Shown: positions 9,917 to 19,371, counted from the stretch's first letter. The stretch: DNA of 55,595 bases from an uncultured Winogradskyella sp. (GCF_947496485.1 NZ_CANMCZ010000001.1:1-55595), one strand, 5' to 3'. Numbers and translations are program-made. The notes: a model not told the origin generated them from the sequence alone.

Positions 9917-12900
9917 TTATTCTTCTAATCTAATATCTAATCCTAAACCTTTCAATTCGTGCATAAGTACGTTGAAAGATTCCGGTAGTCCTGGTTCTGG
10001 CATTGGCTCACCCTTAACGATTGCCTCGTAAGTTTTTGCTCTACCTATAACGTCATCTGATTTTACAGTTAAGATTTCACGTAAAGTGCTTGATGCACCA
10101 TAAGCCTCAAGTGCCCATACTTCCATCTCACCAAAACGCTGACCACCAAATTGTGCTTTACCACCCAATGGTTGTTGTGTAATTAATGAGTAAGGTCCTA
10201 TAGAACGAGCGTGCATCTTATCATCAATCATGTGTCCAAGTTTAATCATATAGATAACACCGACTGTTGCTGGTTGATCAAAACGATCACCTGTTCCACC
10301 ATCATAAAGATATGTATGGCCAAATCTTGGAATGCCAGCTTCATCTGTATACTCATTAATTTGATCTAAAGTCGCACCATCAAAGATTGGTGTTGCATAT
10401 GTTCTTCCTAAATCTTTACCGGCCCAACCTAAAACGGTTTCATAAATTTGACCAATATTCATACGAGAAGGTACACCAAGTGGATTTAATACAATATCAA
10501 CTGGAGTTCCATCTTCTAAGAAAGGCATATCTTCCTGACGAACGATACGGGCAACAATACCTTTGTTACCATGACGACCTGCCATTTTATCACCAACTTT
10601 AAGTTTACGTTTCTTAGCGATATAAACTTTAGCCAATTTGATAATACCTGCTGGTAATTCATCACCTACAGATATTGTAAACTTCTCGCGTCTTAAAGAC
10701 CCTTGAAGATCATTTTCCTTGATTTTATAGTTGTGGATTAAATCTGCAACGAGTTCATTGGTATGATCGTCAGTAGTCCATTTTCCTGAAGTTAAATGCG
10801 TGTAATCATCAACAGCGTTTAGCATTTTTAAGGTATACTTTTTACCTTTAGGAATAATTTCTTCACCTAAATCATTGTAAATTCCTTGAGCTGTTTTACC
10901 ATTAACGATGTTGAATAACTTTTCAACAACAACATTCTTAAGATCATCGAATCTCTTATCATAAACATCTTCTAACTTTTCGATGTCTTCTTTGTCTTGG
11001 GCTCTTTTACGTTTATCTTTTACTGCTCTTGCAAACAATTTTTTATCGATAACAACACCATTTAATGATGGAGATGCTTTCAAGGATGCATCTTTAACAT
11101 CACCTGCTTTATCACCAAAGATTGCACGAAGAAGTTTTTCTTCTGGAGTTGGATCTGATTCTCCTTTTGGCGTAATCTTACCTATTAAGATGTCTCCTGG
11201 CTTAATTTCCGCACCAATACGAATCATACCATGCTCATCTAAATCCTTAGTTGCTTCTTCAGATACGTTAGGGATATCATTCGTTAACTCTTCATTACCT
11301 AATTTTGTGTCTCTAACTTCTAAAGAGTACTCATCAATATGAATAGATGTAAATACATCTTCTCTAACTACCTTTTCAGAAATCACAATCGCATCCTCAA
11401 AGTTATACCCTTTCCAAGGCATGAAGGCTACTTTCATATTTCTACCCAGTGCTAATTCACCATTTTGAGTTGCATAACCTTCACAAAGTACCTGACCTTT
11501 AACAACTTTATCACCTTTCTCAACGATTGGTTTTAAGTTAATAGAAGTTCCTTGGTTTGTTTTTCTAAATTTAACTAAAGGATATTCTTTAGTATCACTA
11601 TCAAAACTCACCATAGCTTCTTCATCGGTACGCTCGTACTTGATGATGATTTTTTCCGCATCAACATATTCTACTTTACCAGCTCCTTCAGCATTAATTA
11701 ATACTCTAGAGTCTGACGCTACTTGACGTTCTAATCCTGTTCCAACAATTGGAGCTTCTGGGCGCAATAACGGCACAGCCTGACGCATCATGTTAGATCC
11801 CATTAATGCACGGTTAGCATCATCATGCTCCAAGAAAGGAATTAATGATGCAGAAATCGATGCAATTTGATTAGGAGCAACATCTGTATAGTTGACGCTT
11901 GAAGGCTCTATTACTGGGAAATCACCCTCCTGACGAGAAATAATTTTCTCTGGTAATATTCTACCTTTTTCATCTACTTCGATAGTAGCTTGTGCAATTA
12001 ACATATCCTCTTCTTCTTCAGCACTAAGATATGTTGGCGCATTTTTAATATCTACAACTCCATTTTCAACCTTTCTGTAAGGAGTTTCGATGAATCCCAT
12101 AGAATTCACTTTAGCAAATACAGATAAAGAAGAAATTAAACCAATGTTTGGTCCTTCTGGTGTTTCAATAGGACATAAACGTCCGTAATGTGTATAGTGA
12201 ACATCACGTACTTCGAAACCTGCTCTTTCTCTAGATAAACCACCTGGTCCTAATGCTGAAAGACGACGCTTGTGCGTAATCTCTGCAAGAGGATTCGTTT
12301 GGTCCATAAATTGAGAAAGCTGGTTTGTACCAAAAAATGAATTAATAACAGACGATAAAGTCTTAGCATTAATTAAATCTATTGGAGTAAATACTTCGTT
12401 ATCACGTACATTCATACGCTCACGAATTGTACGTGCCATACGAGCTAAACCAACACCAAACTGAGACGACAATTGCTCACCAACTGTACGTACACGACGG
12501 TTTGATAAGTGATCTATATCATCAATTTCAGCTTTAGAGTTAATTAACTCAATTAAATATTTTATAATCGTTATAATATCTTCTTTGGTAAGCACTTGCT
12601 TATCCATTCCGATATCTAACTGTAATTTTTTGTTCATTCTGTAACGACCTACTTCACCTAAAGAGTAACGTTGATCAGAGAAGAATAATTTATCAATAAT
12701 ACCTCGTGCTGTTTCCTCATCTGGCGGCTCAGCATTACGAAGTTGACGGTAGATATGTTCAACAGCTTCTTTTTCAGAGTTTGTTGGATCTTTCTGTAAT
12801 GTATTATGAATAATTGCGTAATCTCCTTGTTGCGCACTTTCTTTATGTAAAAGAATCGTTTTTACTTCCGCTTCAAGAATTTCTTCAATGTTTTCTTTAT

Positions 12901-13729
12901 CTATAATTGTGTCACGATCTAGTACAATTTCGTTACGCTCAATAGATACAACTTCACCTGTATCTTCATCAACGAAATCTTCGTGCCAAGTATTAAGTAC
13001 ACGAGCCGCAAGTTTACGACCGATAACTTTCTTTAATCCAGATTTAGAAACTTTTACTTCTTCTGCAAGATCAAAAATTTCTAAAATATCTTTATCACGT
13101 TCAAAACCGATAGCACGGAAAAGCGTAGTAACTGGTAACTTTTTCTTCCTATCAATGTATGCATACATTACACTGTTGATGTCCGTAGCAAATTCTATCC
13201 AAGATCCTTTAAAAGGAATTACTCTTGCAGAATATAATTTAGTTCCATTGGCATGGAACGACTGGCTAAAAAAGACACCAGGTGATCTGTGTAATTGCGA
13301 AACAACTACACGCTCTGCACCATTAATACAAAAAGTACCACTAGGAGTCATGTAAGGTATTGTTCCTAAATATACATCTTGAACGATTGTTTCGAAATCC
13401 TCATGTTCAGGATCTGTACAATATAATTTCAATCTTGCTTTTAAAGGCACACTGTACGTTAATCCTCTTTCGATACATTCTTCAATAGAGTATCTTGGTG
13501 GATCTATAAAGTAATCTAAAAATTCTAGTACGAATTGATTACGTGTGTCTGTAATTGGAAAGTTCTCCATGAAGGTATTGTACAACCCTTCATTACCTCT
13601 TTCTTCTGACTTTGTTTCTAATTGGAAAAAATCTTGGAAGGATTTTATTTGAATATCCAAAAAGTCTGGGTAATCTGTCCTATTTACAATAGAAGAGAAA
13701 TTAATTCTTTCAGCCTTTTTTGCTAACAT
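9917..13729 (-). CDS. rpoB: DNA-directed RNA polymerase subunit beta
   Basis: Second-largest core polymerase subunit, 1270 residues. The rifampicin-binding region is clear near residues 470-530: [18 protein letters not shown] then [15 protein letters not shown]. The residues equivalent to E. coli Asp516, His526 and Ser531 are all the sensitive-type residues, so nothing here predicts rifampicin resistance. The C-terminal clamp segment [20 protein letters not shown] and the terminal anchor are intact. It follows rplL with a 131-bp gap that contains a strong stem-loop, and precedes rpoC. Confidence 0.98.
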   Translation of the reverse strand: MLAKKAERINFSSIVNRTDYPDFLDIQIKSFQDFFQLETKSEERGNEGLYNTFMENFPITDTRNQFVLEFLDYFIDPPRYSIEECIERGLTYSVPLKARLKLYCTDPEHEDFETIVQDVYLGTIPYMTPSGTFCINGAERVVVSQLHRSPGVFFSQSFHANGTKLYSARVIPFKGSWIEFATDINSVMYAYIDRKKKLPVTTLFRAIGFERDKDILEIFDLAEEVKVSKSGLKKVIGRKLAARVLNTWHEDFVDEDTGEVVSIERNEIVLDRDTIIDKENIEEILEAEVKTILLHKESAQQGDYAIIHNTLQKDPTNSEKEAVEHIYRQLRNAEPPDEETARGIIDKLFFSDQRYSLGEVGRYRMNKKLQLDIGMDKQVLTKEDIITIIKYLIELINSKAEIDDIDHLSNRRVRTVGEQLSSQFGVGLARMARTIRERMNVRDNEVFTPIDLINAKTLSSVINSFFGTNQLSQFMDQTNPLAEITHKRRLSALGPGGLSRERAGFEVRDVHYTHYGRLCPIETPEGPNIGLISSLSVFAKVNSMGFIETPYRKVENGVVDIKNAPTYLSAEEEEDMLIAQATIEVDEKGRILPEKIISRQEGDFPVIEPSSVNYTDVAPNQIASISASLIPFLEHDDANRALMGSNMMRQAVPLLRPEAPIVGTGLERQVASDSRVLINAEGAGKVEYVDAEKIIIKYERTDEEAMVSFDSDTKEYPLVKFRKTNQGTSINLKPIVEKGDKVVKGQVLCEGYATQNGELALGRNMKVAFMPWKGYNFEDAIVISEKVVREDVFTSIHIDEYSLEVRDTKLGNEELTNDIPNVSEEATKDLDEHGMIRIGAEIKPGDILIGKITPKGESDPTPEEKLLRAIFGDKAGDVKDASLKASPSLNGVVIDKKLFARAVKDKRKRAQDKEDIEKLEDVYDKRFDDLKNVVVEKLFNIVNGKTAQGIYNDLGEEIIPKGKKYTLKMLNAVDDYTHLTSGKWTTDDHTNELVADLIHNYKIKENDLQGSLRREKFTISVGDELPAGIIKLAKVYIAKKRKLKVGDKMAGRHGNKGIVARIVRQEDMPFLEDGTPVDIVLNPLGVPSRMNIGQIYETVLGWAGKDLGRTYATPIFDGATLDQINEYTDEAGIPRFGHTYLYDGGTGDRFDQPATVGVIYMIKLGHMIDDKMHARSIGPYSLITQQPLGGKAQFGGQRFGEMEVWALEAYGASSTLREILTVKSDDVIGRAKTYEAIVKGEPMPEPGLPESFNVLMHELKGLGLDIRLEE

Positions 13730-13792
13730 TGATGAACGAGATTTTAATAAATAAAAACTAAATAATGTATATAACGTTTATATACACAAAAT

Positions 13793-13837
13793 GGTTTAGG
13801 TCTTATCCCGCAAAAAAATGCGGGATAAAACTAAACC
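13793..13837 (-). promoter_or_regulatory. Stem-loop between rplL and rpoB, possible attenuator or processing site
   Basis: An inner stem TTATCCCGCA (13803-13812) pairs with TGCGGGATAA (13819-13828) around a six-A loop. An outer stem GGTTTAG (13793-13799) pairs with CTAAACC (13831-13837). There is no clear U tract after it on the minus strand. In E. coli the equivalent gap holds a partial terminator and an RNase III site that lower rpoBC output relative to the ribosomal genes; a similar role is inferred here. Confidence 0.65.
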
Positions 13838-13860
13838 GTATAATTTGAGTTGAGGTATAC

Positions 13861-14235
13861 TTACTTAAGCTCTACCTCAGCTCCAGCTTCTTCTAACTGA
13901 GCTTTTAATGCTTCAGCTTCGTCTTTTGCTACACCTTCCTTAATTGGACTTGGCGCATCATCAACTAAACCTTTAGCATCTTTTAAACCTAAACCAGTTA
14001 ATTCCTTAACTAATTTTACAACTGCTAATTTAGAACCGCCAGCTGCTGTTAAAATTACATCAAATTCTGATTTTTCTTCAGCGGCTTCGCCACCTCCAGC
14101 ACCACCTGCAGCAACTGCAACAGCAGCAGCAGCCGGCTCAATACCGTACTCATCTTTTAATATAGTTGCTAAGTCATTAACCTCTTTTACGGTTAGGTTG
14201 ACTAATTGTTCTGCGAAATCTTTTAAATCTGCCAT
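13861..14235 (-). CDS. rplL: 50S ribosomal protein L7/L12
   Basis: The 124-residue protein of the ribosomal stalk, which recruits the GTPase factors. Seen: the N-terminal dimerisation helices ([19 protein letters not shown]), the Ala/Gly-rich flexible hinge ([20 protein letters not shown], about residues 35-55), and the C-terminal factor-binding domain ([20 protein letters not shown]... [12 protein letters not shown]). Length is normal. It lies 55 bp after rplJ, the conserved pair that makes the L10(L12) stalk complex, and before the stem-loop leading to rpoB. Confidence 0.97.
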   Translation of the reverse strand: MADLKDFAEQLVNLTVKEVNDLATILKDEYGIEPAAAAVAVAAGGAGGGEAAEEKSEFDVILTAAGGSKLAVVKLVKELTGLGLKDAKGLVDDAPSPIKEGVAKDEAEALKAQLEEAGAEVELK

Positions 14236-14290
14236 TTTTCTATTGTTTAATAATGTGTGTTATAATTTATTTTTCTAATGTGTTATAATT

Positions 14291-14812
14291 CTAACCTTCT
14301 CTTTCCGATAAGGTTTTAACGATACCAGCAATGGTTCCTCCACTTGACTTAAGTGCTGAGATAACATTCTTAGCAGGAGATTGTAATATTGTAACTATCT
14401 CGCCAATAAGTTCTTCTCTAGACTTAATATCTACTAAGGTTTCTAGTAAATCGTCACCAATGTAAATTGACTCCTCAATGAAAGCTCCTTTTAATAAAGG
14501 TTTTTCAGATTTCTTACGGAATTCCTTAATTACTTTAGCTGGAGCGTTTCCTGTTTCAGAATACATTACTGATGTATTTCCTTTTAGAGTAGATGGTAAC
14601 TCACCGAATTCTTTATCCGAAGCTTCCATTGCTTTCTCTAAAAGCGTATTCTTTACAACGGCTAACTTAATGTTAGACTTAAAGCATGCTCTTCTTAAAT
14701 TTGAAGTTGTTGCTGCATCTAATCCAGAAATATCTGTTAAATAGATATTTGTATTATCTGCTAATTGAGCAGTCAACTCTTCAATTACTTGGGATTTTTC
14801 TTCTCTTGTCAT
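14291..14812 (-). CDS. rplJ: 50S ribosomal protein L10
   Basis: L10 anchors L7/L12 dimers to 23S rRNA at the base of the stalk. The 173-residue protein starts MTREEKSQVIEELTAQLADN, contains the YLTDISGLDAATTSNLRR and KLAVVKNTLLEKAM segments typical of the RNA-binding domain, and ends in the helical L12-binding tail. It sits 19 bp after rplA. In enterobacteria L10 represses its own leader; no leader structure convincing enough to call is visible in the short gap here. Confidence 0.97.
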   Translation of the reverse strand: MTREEKSQVIEELTAQLADNTNIYLTDISGLDAATTSNLRRACFKSNIKLAVVKNTLLEKAMEASDKEFGELPSTLKGNTSVMYSETGNAPAKVIKEFRKKSEKPLLKGAFIEESIYIGDDLLETLVDIKSREELIGEIVTILQSPAKNVISALKSSGGTIAGIVKTLSEREG

Positions 14813-14831
14813 AATATTCTAAGTTTAACTA

Positions 14832-15521
14832 CTATCCTATTTTTGTATCAATTGCAATACTCGGACTCATGGTACTAGACATGTAAATACTCTTTACATA
14901 TGTACCTTTTGATGATGTTGGCTTCAATTTCATTAAAGTAGTTAACAACTCATTAGCGTTACCAACAAGTTTTTCAGCACTAAATGATGCCTTACCTATT
15001 GGAGCGTGAACGATTCCTGTTTTATCTACTTTAAAGTCAATCTTACCAGCTTTAACTTCACTAACAGCTTTACCTATATCCATAGTTACTGTACCTGTCT
15101 TAGGGTTTGGCATAAGACCTCTTGGTCCTAATACTCTACCTAATGGTCCTAACTTACCCATAACGCTTGGCATAGTAACGATAACGTCAACATCTGTCCA
15201 ACCGTCTTTAATCTTTTGTAAGTATTCGTCTAACCCTACATAGTCAGCACCAGCTTCTTTAGCCTCTGCCTCCTTATCTGGAGTTACTAATGCAAGAACC
15301 TTCATGTCTTTACCTGTACCATGTGGTAAAGAAACTACTCCACGTACCATTTGATTGGCTTTTCGTGGATCTACACCCAATCTTACTGCTAAATCTACTG
15401 AAGCATCAAATTTTGTAAATGTAATTTCCTTTAGTAAAGCTGAAGCTTCTTCTACTGAGTAAAGTTTGTTATTGTCAACCTTTCCTCTTGCTTCTTTTTG
15501 CTTCTTTGTTAATCTTGCCAT
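14832..15521 (-). CDS. rplA: 50S ribosomal protein L1
   Basis: L1 forms the mobile stalk near the E site. I place the start at the ATG at 15521, giving 229 residues beginning [20 protein letters not shown], the standard L1 N-terminus. A frame-open upstream ATG at 15590 would add 23 residues lying inside rplK and unlike any L1, so it is rejected. Key L1 motifs are present: [31 protein letters not shown] and the C-terminal [11 protein letters not shown]. The gene follows rplK by 10 bp. Confidence 0.96.
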   Translation of the reverse strand: MARLTKKQKEARGKVDNNKLYSVEEASALLKEITFTKFDASVDLAVRLGVDPRKANQMVRGVVSLPHGTGKDMKVLALVTPDKEAEAKEAGADYVGLDEYLQKIKDGWTDVDVIVTMPSVMGKLGPLGRVLGPRGLMPNPKTGTVTMDIGKAVSEVKAGKIDFKVDKTGIVHAPIGKASFSAEKLVGNANELLTTLMKLKPTSSKGTYVKSIYMSSTMSPSIAIDTKIG

Positions 15522-15531
15522 TTCTAAAAAT

Positions 15532-15972
15532 TTAGTTTGGAGCTTCTCCTCCTTTAACAGTGATACCCATCGATCTTGCTGTACCGGCAACCATTTTCAT
15601 AGCTGATCCGATTTCAAAGGCATTTAAATCTACCATTTTGTCTTCAGCAATCGCTTTAACTTGATCCCAAGTTACTTTTGCTACTTTACGTCGGTTAGGT
15701 TCTCCTGATCCTTTCTTTACTTTGGCCGCTTCTAATAATTGTACTGCTGCTGGTGGAGTCTTGATAATAAAGTCAAATGATTTGTCTTTATATACAGAGA
15801 TTACCACAGGTAAAACTTTACCTGGTCTATCTTGAGTCCTAGCATTAAACTGCTTACAGAACTCCATGATATTAACTCCAGCGGCACCTAAAGCGGGTCC
15901 TACCGGTGGCGATGGATTCGCAGCACCTCCCCGAACTTGTAGCTTAACTACTTTGTCTATTTCTTTTGCCAT
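15532..15972 (-). CDS. rplK: 50S ribosomal protein L11
   Basis: The 146-residue L11 binds the GTPase-associated centre of 23S rRNA. The N-terminal domain with the proline-rich linker ([20 protein letters not shown]) and the C-terminal rRNA-binding domain ([15 protein letters not shown]) are both present at normal length. It lies 68 bp downstream of nusG and heads the rplKAJL group. Confidence 0.97.
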   Translation of the reverse strand: MAKEIDKVVKLQVRGGAANPSPPVGPALGAAGVNIMEFCKQFNARTQDRPGKVLPVVISVYKDKSFDFIIKTPPAAVQLLEAAKVKKGSGEPNRRKVAKVTWDQVKAIAEDKMVDLNAFEIGSAMKMVAGTARSMGITVKGGEAPN

Positions 15973-16040
15973 TTCTTAATGTTTGTGCGACTATCTATAA
16001 TGGAAGCATAGATGTTACGCTATCTTTATTGTAACAATTA

Positions 16041-16586
16041 TTAAACTTTTTCTACTTGCATATAACTCAATTCTAATGGCGTTTTTCTTCCGAAAATTTT
16101 AACCATTACTTCAAGCTTACGCTTTTCTTCATTTATCTTTTCTATAGTACCATCAAAACCATTGAATGGTCCATCGATAACTTTTACAGTTTCCCCCTTG
16201 GTGAATGGTATAGCTACATTTGCATCTGCTTCAATTGCTAATTCATCGACTTTACCTAACATTCTATTTACTTCAGACTGTCTTAATGGAACAGGGTCAC
16301 CACCTTTTGTTTCTCCTAAAAATCCAATTACATTAGTAATAGATTTAATTATATGAGGAATCTCACCGCTTAAATTGGCTTGAATCATGATATAACCTGG
16401 AAAATAAACTTTCTCTTTATTTATTTTCTTTCCATTACGTATTTGAATTACTTTTTCTGTAGGCACTAAAACCTGATCTACAAAATCCTCTAAACCTAAC
16501 CTTGAAATTTCATTTTCAATATAAGTCTTGATTTTATTTTCTTGTCCGCTTACCGCTCTAACAACATACCATTTTTTCTCTGACAT
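16041..16586 (-). CDS. nusG: Transcription termination/antitermination factor NusG
   Basis: NusG travels with RNA polymerase and links it to Rho or to ribosomal protein S10. The 181-residue protein has the NGN domain (KWYVVRAVSGQENKIKTYIE... VYFPGYIMIQA) and a C-terminal KOW domain from about residue 126 (FTKGETVKVIDGPFNGFDGT). It is 14 bp after secE in the conserved secE-nusG pair. Length and motifs are normal, with no insertion between the domains. Confidence 0.97.
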   Translation of the reverse strand: MSEKKWYVVRAVSGQENKIKTYIENEISRLGLEDFVDQVLVPTEKVIQIRNGKKINKEKVYFPGYIMIQANLSGEIPHIIKSITNVIGFLGETKGGDPVPLRQSEVNRMLGKVDELAIEADANVAIPFTKGETVKVIDGPFNGFDGTIEKINEEKRKLEVMVKIFGRKTPLELSYMQVEKV

Positions 16587-16600
16587 AATTTTCTTCGTTG

Positions 16601-16795
16601 TTAGTTAATAAATCCAAAAAAGGCTTTAACCGCTCTACTAAAAACAGTATCTACTCCCCAAATAGCTAAAGAAAATATAATTGAAAATACAGCAACTATA
16701 ACTGTTAGTCTTTGAGCTTCTGGCCACGGAGTCCATGACACATTATTCTTTAACTCTTCAAACGATTCTTTTATATATGTGACTATTCCTGCCAT
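16601..16795 (-). CDS. secE: Preprotein translocase subunit SecE
   Basis: SecE is the small clamp subunit of the SecYEG channel. The 64-residue protein has the conserved amphipathic segment (SFEELKNNVSWTPWPEAQRL) followed by one membrane helix (LTVIVAVFSIIFSLAIWGVD), the minimal single-helix form normal outside enterobacteria. It lies between tRNA-Trp and nusG. Confidence 0.95.
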   Translation of the reverse strand: MAGIVTYIKESFEELKNNVSWTPWPEAQRLTVIVAVFSIIFSLAIWGVDTVFSRAVKAFFGFIN

Positions 16796-16843
16796 TTGAT
16801 TTATTTTATTTCGGATTAAAAATTAATCCATCTATTTTAATTG

Positions 16844-16916
16844 CACGGGTTGAGAGACTCGAACTCACGACACCTGGTTTTGGAGACCAGTGCTCTACCA
16901 ACTGAGCTAAACCCGT
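16844..16916 (-). tRNA. tRNA-Trp (CCA anticodon)
   Basis: On the minus strand the molecule begins ACGGGTTTAGCTCAG and closes with the complementary acceptor AACCCGT. The anticodon stem CTGGT/ACCAG encloses the loop CTCCAAA, giving anticodon CCA. The T arm contains GTTCGAG. The 3' CCA is not encoded. It lies between tuf and secE. Confidence 0.96.
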
Positions 16917-16980
16917 ATTTGGTACTCACACTTACTTCCGATTTTTAGTATCGGGATGAGCTAACCCGTAAACAATAATC

Positions 16981-17008
16981 AAGGCGTCCCGAATTATCGA
17001 GACACCTT
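16981..17008 (-). terminator. Hairpin after tuf, weak terminator or processing site
   Basis: On the minus strand AAGGTGTCTCGA pairs with TCGGGACGCCTT through 12 bp including two G-U pairs around a TAAT loop, 23 bp after the tuf stop. The following sequence is only loosely T-rich, so partial termination or RNA processing before tRNA-Trp is more likely than a full stop. Confidence 0.6.
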
Positions 17009-17031
17009 AACTATTAATTTAACTGTATTGT

Positions 17032-18219
17032 TTAGTCTAAAATTTCAGTTACCTGACCTGCACCAACTGTTCTACCACCTTCACGGATAGCGAAACGTAA
17101 ACCTACGTTCATTGCAATTGGCTGAATTAAATCAACAGTAATTGTTAAGTTATCTCCAGGCATAACCATTTCAACACCATCAGGAAGCGCAATGTTTCCA
17201 GTTACGTCAGTTGTACGAACGTAAAACTGAGGACGGTAGTTATTATGGAATGGAGTATGACGTCCACCTTCTTCTTTTTTAAGGATGTAAACCTCAGCTT
17301 TAAATTTAGCATGTGGTGTTACAGAACCTGGCTTAGTAATTACCATACCTCTAGAGATTTGAGTTTTCTCAATACCTCTTAATAAGATACCTGCATTATC
17401 TCCAGCTTCTCCTCTATCTAATATTTGACGGAACATTTCGATACCAGTAATAGTAGATGTTAATTTCTCAGCACCCATACCAATAATCTCAACAGGATCA
17501 CCTGTATTAGCTACACCAGTTTCAATACGTCCAGTTGCAACAGTACCACGACCAGTAATAGAGAATACATCTTCAATCGGCATTAAGAAAGGCTTGTCCA
17601 TATCACGCACAGGCTCTTCAATCCACTCATCAACTTGATTCATTAATTCCATTACAGTATCAACCCACTTTTGCTCACCATTAAGTGCACCTAAAGCAGA
17701 ACCAGCTACTACAGGACCATTATCACCATCATACTCATAGAATGATAATAAATCTCTGATTTCCATTTCAACTAATTCTAATAATTCTTCATCATCTACC
17801 ATATCCACTTTGTTCATGAATACAACGATACGAGGAATACCTACCTGACGACCAAGTAAGATATGCTCACGTGTTTGTGGCATTGGACCATCTGTTGCAG
17901 CAACAACTAAAATAGCACCATCCATTTGAGCAGCACCAGTAACCATGTTCTTTACGTAATCCGCGTGACCTGGACAGTCTACGTGAGCGTAATGACGATT
18001 AGCTGTTGCATATTCTACGTGAGAAGTATTAATTGTTATACCTCTTTCTTTTTCCTCTGGTGCATTATCAATTTGATCAAATGATCTTGCTTCAGATAAA
18101 CCTGCATCAGCTAATACTTTAGTAATAGCAGCAGTTAAAGTTGTTTTACCGTGATCTACGTGTCCAATAGTACCAATATTTAAGTGTGGTTTTGAACGAT
18201 CGAAAGTTGCCTTTGCCAT
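17032..18219 (-). CDS. tuf: Elongation factor Tu
   Basis: EF-Tu delivers aminoacyl-tRNA to the ribosome. The 395-residue protein shows all GTPase motifs: [14 protein letters not shown] (G1, residues 19-32), [12 protein letters not shown] (switch I), [12 protein letters not shown] (G3) and [20 protein letters not shown] (G4), then both beta-barrel domains. It sits directly downstream of four tRNA genes and upstream of tRNA-Trp and secE, so elongation factor and tRNAs are probably made from one precursor transcript. It is the only tuf copy in the window. Confidence 0.98.
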   Translation of the reverse strand: MAKATFDRSKPHLNIGTIGHVDHGKTTLTAAITKVLADAGLSEARSFDQIDNAPEEKERGITINTSHVEYATANRHYAHVDCPGHADYVKNMVTGAAQMDGAILVVAATDGPMPQTREHILLGRQVGIPRIVVFMNKVDMVDDEELLELVEMEIRDLLSFYEYDGDNGPVVAGSALGALNGEQKWVDTVMELMNQVDEWIEEPVRDMDKPFLMPIEDVFSITGRGTVATGRIETGVANTGDPVEIIGMGAEKLTSTITGIEMFRQILDRGEAGDNAGILLRGIEKTQISRGMVITKPGSVTPHAKFKAEVYILKKEEGGRHTPFHNNYRPQFYVRTTDVTGNIALPDGVEMVMPGDNLTITVDLIQPIAMNVGLRFAIREGGRTVGAGQVTEILD

Positions 18220-18288
18220 GTTTAATTTATTTTAATCTTAATTATTATTAGTGTTCAATTGTTAATTCTAATATCACTTAGAAAAAAG

Positions 18289-18360
18289 AGCCAATGACGA
18301 GATTTGAACTCGTGACCTCTTCCTTACCAAGGAAACGCTCTACCCCTGAGCTACACCGGC
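18289..18360 (-). tRNA. tRNA-Thr (GGT anticodon)
   Basis: Minus-strand acceptor arms GCCGGTG and CATTGGC pair with two G-U pairs. The anticodon stem TTTCC/GGAAG (one G-U pair) encloses TTGGTAA, giving anticodon GGT. The T loop contains GTTCAAAT. It is the last of four tRNAs before tuf. Confidence 0.95.
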
Positions 18361-18367
18361 GTAAAGT

Positions 18368-18413
18368 GTTTACATCCTCATTATAAATAATGAGATTCCT
18401 GCCTTCGCAGGAA
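18368..18413. repeat. Two adjacent hairpins in the tRNA-Thr/tRNA-Gly spacer
   Basis: CTCATTATAAATAATGAG is a perfect palindrome, and just beside it TTCCTGC and GCAGGAA form a 7-bp stem around CTTC. They lie between two tRNA genes, where hairpins can guide RNase processing. The second hairpin resembles REP-like palindromes that I believe are scattered in flavobacterial genomes; only one copy is in this window. Confidence 0.55.
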
Positions 18414-18419
18414 ATTTAG

Positions 18420-18492
18420 AGCGAGAGACCGGGTTCGAACCGGCGACATTCAGCTTGGAAGGCTGACGCTCTACCAACTGAGCTACTCTCGC
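18420..18492 (-). tRNA. tRNA-Gly (TCC anticodon)
   Basis: Minus-strand acceptor arms GCGAGAG and CTCTCGC pair perfectly. The anticodon stem TCAGC/GCTGA encloses CTTCCAA, giving anticodon TCC. The T loop has GTTCGAAC. Confidence 0.96.
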
Positions 18493-18525
18493 TTTTTATA
18501 ATTAAGTCTCCTTAATTAAAGGTTT

Positions 18526-18600
18526 TCAATATTTCAATTTTTCATGTTTAAGTTGAATTACCTCGCTTTGCTCGGTGACCCTGGATTGGTGACCCAATCC
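18526..18600. repeat. Repeat-rich spacer between tRNA-Gly and tRNA-Tyr
   Basis: The 171-bp spacer contains a 16-nt sequence TCAATATTTCAATTTT (18526-18541) repeated exactly in the next spacer at 18753-18768, and a 7-bp stem GGATTGG/CCAATCC (18583-18600, loop TGAC) next to a short direct repeat GGTGACCC. No coding content is seen. Confidence 0.6.
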
Positions 18601-18663
18601 ATAAAAAATTAAAAACAGTTTTACAAAAGCTCGCTTTTGACAACTCTTATTAAAATTACTTTG

Positions 18664-18746
18664 TGGGGAGAGCAGGATTCGAACCTGCGAAGGTGAAAAC
18701 CAACAGATTTACAGTCTGTCCTCGTTGGCCGCTTGAGTATCTCCCC
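18664..18746 (-). tRNA. tRNA-Tyr (GTA anticodon)
   Basis: An 83-nt class II tRNA with a long variable arm. Minus-strand acceptor arms GGGGAGA and TCTCCCC pair perfectly; the anticodon stem ACAGA/TCTGT encloses CTGTAAA, giving anticodon GTA. The T loop has GTTCGAAT. Confidence 0.96.
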
Positions 18747-18807
18747 AAATTATCAATATTTCAATTTTAAAATTCAAAATTTCAAGCTGAAAATTGAACT
18801 TTAAAAG

Positions 18808-18881
18808 AGCCGATGGAGGGACTCGAACCCACGACCTGCTGATTACAAATCAGCTGCTCTAGCCAGCTGAGCTACATCGGC
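18808..18881 (-). tRNA. tRNA-Thr (TGT anticodon)
   Basis: Minus-strand acceptor arms GCCGATG and CATCGGC pair perfectly. The anticodon stem GCTGA/TCAGC encloses TTTGTAA, giving anticodon TGT. It is the first gene of the tRNA-tuf transcript. Confidence 0.96.
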
Positions 18882-18914
18882 TTTTTCTTACTTTTTTACC
18901 ATCAAAAAACGACC

Positions 18915-18940
18915 ATAAAAAAGCCCGCTATTTCTAACGG
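18915..18940 (-). terminator. Hairpin with U tract at the hpf/tRNA boundary
   Basis: On the minus strand CCGTTA pairs with TAGCGG (one G-U pair) around GAAA, followed by GC and six T residues. As a structure it is an intrinsic terminator for hpf. However, it begins only a few bases downstream of the tRNA-operon -7 box, so it would also be the first thing that promoter transcribes. Confidence 0.65.
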
Positions 18941-18944
18941 ACTG

Positions 18945-18975
18945 CAAATGTAGTGTTTTATTTATTTATTCAAAA
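18945..18975 (-). promoter_or_regulatory. Promoter of the tRNA-tuf operon
   Basis: Reading leftward, TTTTG (18975-18971) and TACATTTG (18952-18945) are separated by 18 bp, a strong match to the Bacteroidetes consensus. It points into the tRNA-Thr gene about 65 bp downstream and lies just after the hpf stop codon. Confidence 0.75.
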
Positions 18976-18991
18976 CATTTTTGAAAAAATT

Positions 18992-19297
18992 TTATCTAAC
19001 TTTTGCTCTTAGCTTTTCTTTTCGTTTTTTTAACTGCCTTTCTAATGAAGCAATAGCGGAATCAGTGCCTTCTTCAAATGATTTACATTGCTTTTTTACC
19101 ACAAAACTATCTCCTGGCACACTCACCTTTGCTTCAAAAATTTTATTTTCTTTATCACTTGTATTTTCAACTTTTAAATACACATCGGATTGAATTATTT
19201 TATCATAGTACATATCTAATTTATCCATTCGCTTCTGAATGAAATCTATTAGCTTACCATCTGCTGTAAAATTTACGGATTGAGTGTTTACTTTCAT
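18992..19297 (-). CDS. hpf: Ribosome hibernation-promoting factor, short form
   Basis: HPF/RaiA-type proteins bind the 30S decoding region in stationary phase. The 101-residue protein has the S30AE fold pattern: MKVNTQSVNFTADGKLIDFI at the start, VYLKVENTSDKENKIFEAKV in the middle, and the basic C-terminal helix SLERQLKKRKEKLRAKVR. It lacks the extra C-terminal domain of long HPF, so it is the short type. It lies between a Xer-like recombinase and the tRNA-tuf operon, as I recall for other flavobacteria, linking hibernation to the translation block. Confidence 0.92.
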   Translation of the reverse strand: MKVNTQSVNFTADGKLIDFIQKRMDKLDMYYDKIIQSDVYLKVENTSDKENKIFEAKVSVPGDSFVVKKQCKSFEEGTDSAIASLERQLKKRKEKLRAKVR

Positions 19298-19371
19298 ATA
19301 TTTACTTTTAAGTTAAACATGTGTGCTAAAACGTATGTGTCTAACACCGATTTATTATTGTTAAGTACTAC

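Noticed and set aside
8868..13355. Plus-strand open frames inside rpoC and rpoB (8868-9215, 10983-11342, 12888-13355)
   Set aside because: They overlap highly conserved polymerase codons on the other strand and contain no recognisable domain.
15522..15590. Upstream ATG at 15590 as the start of rplA
   Set aside because: The added 23 residues lie within the rplK frame and do not match L1; the ATG at 15521 gives the standard L1 N-terminus.
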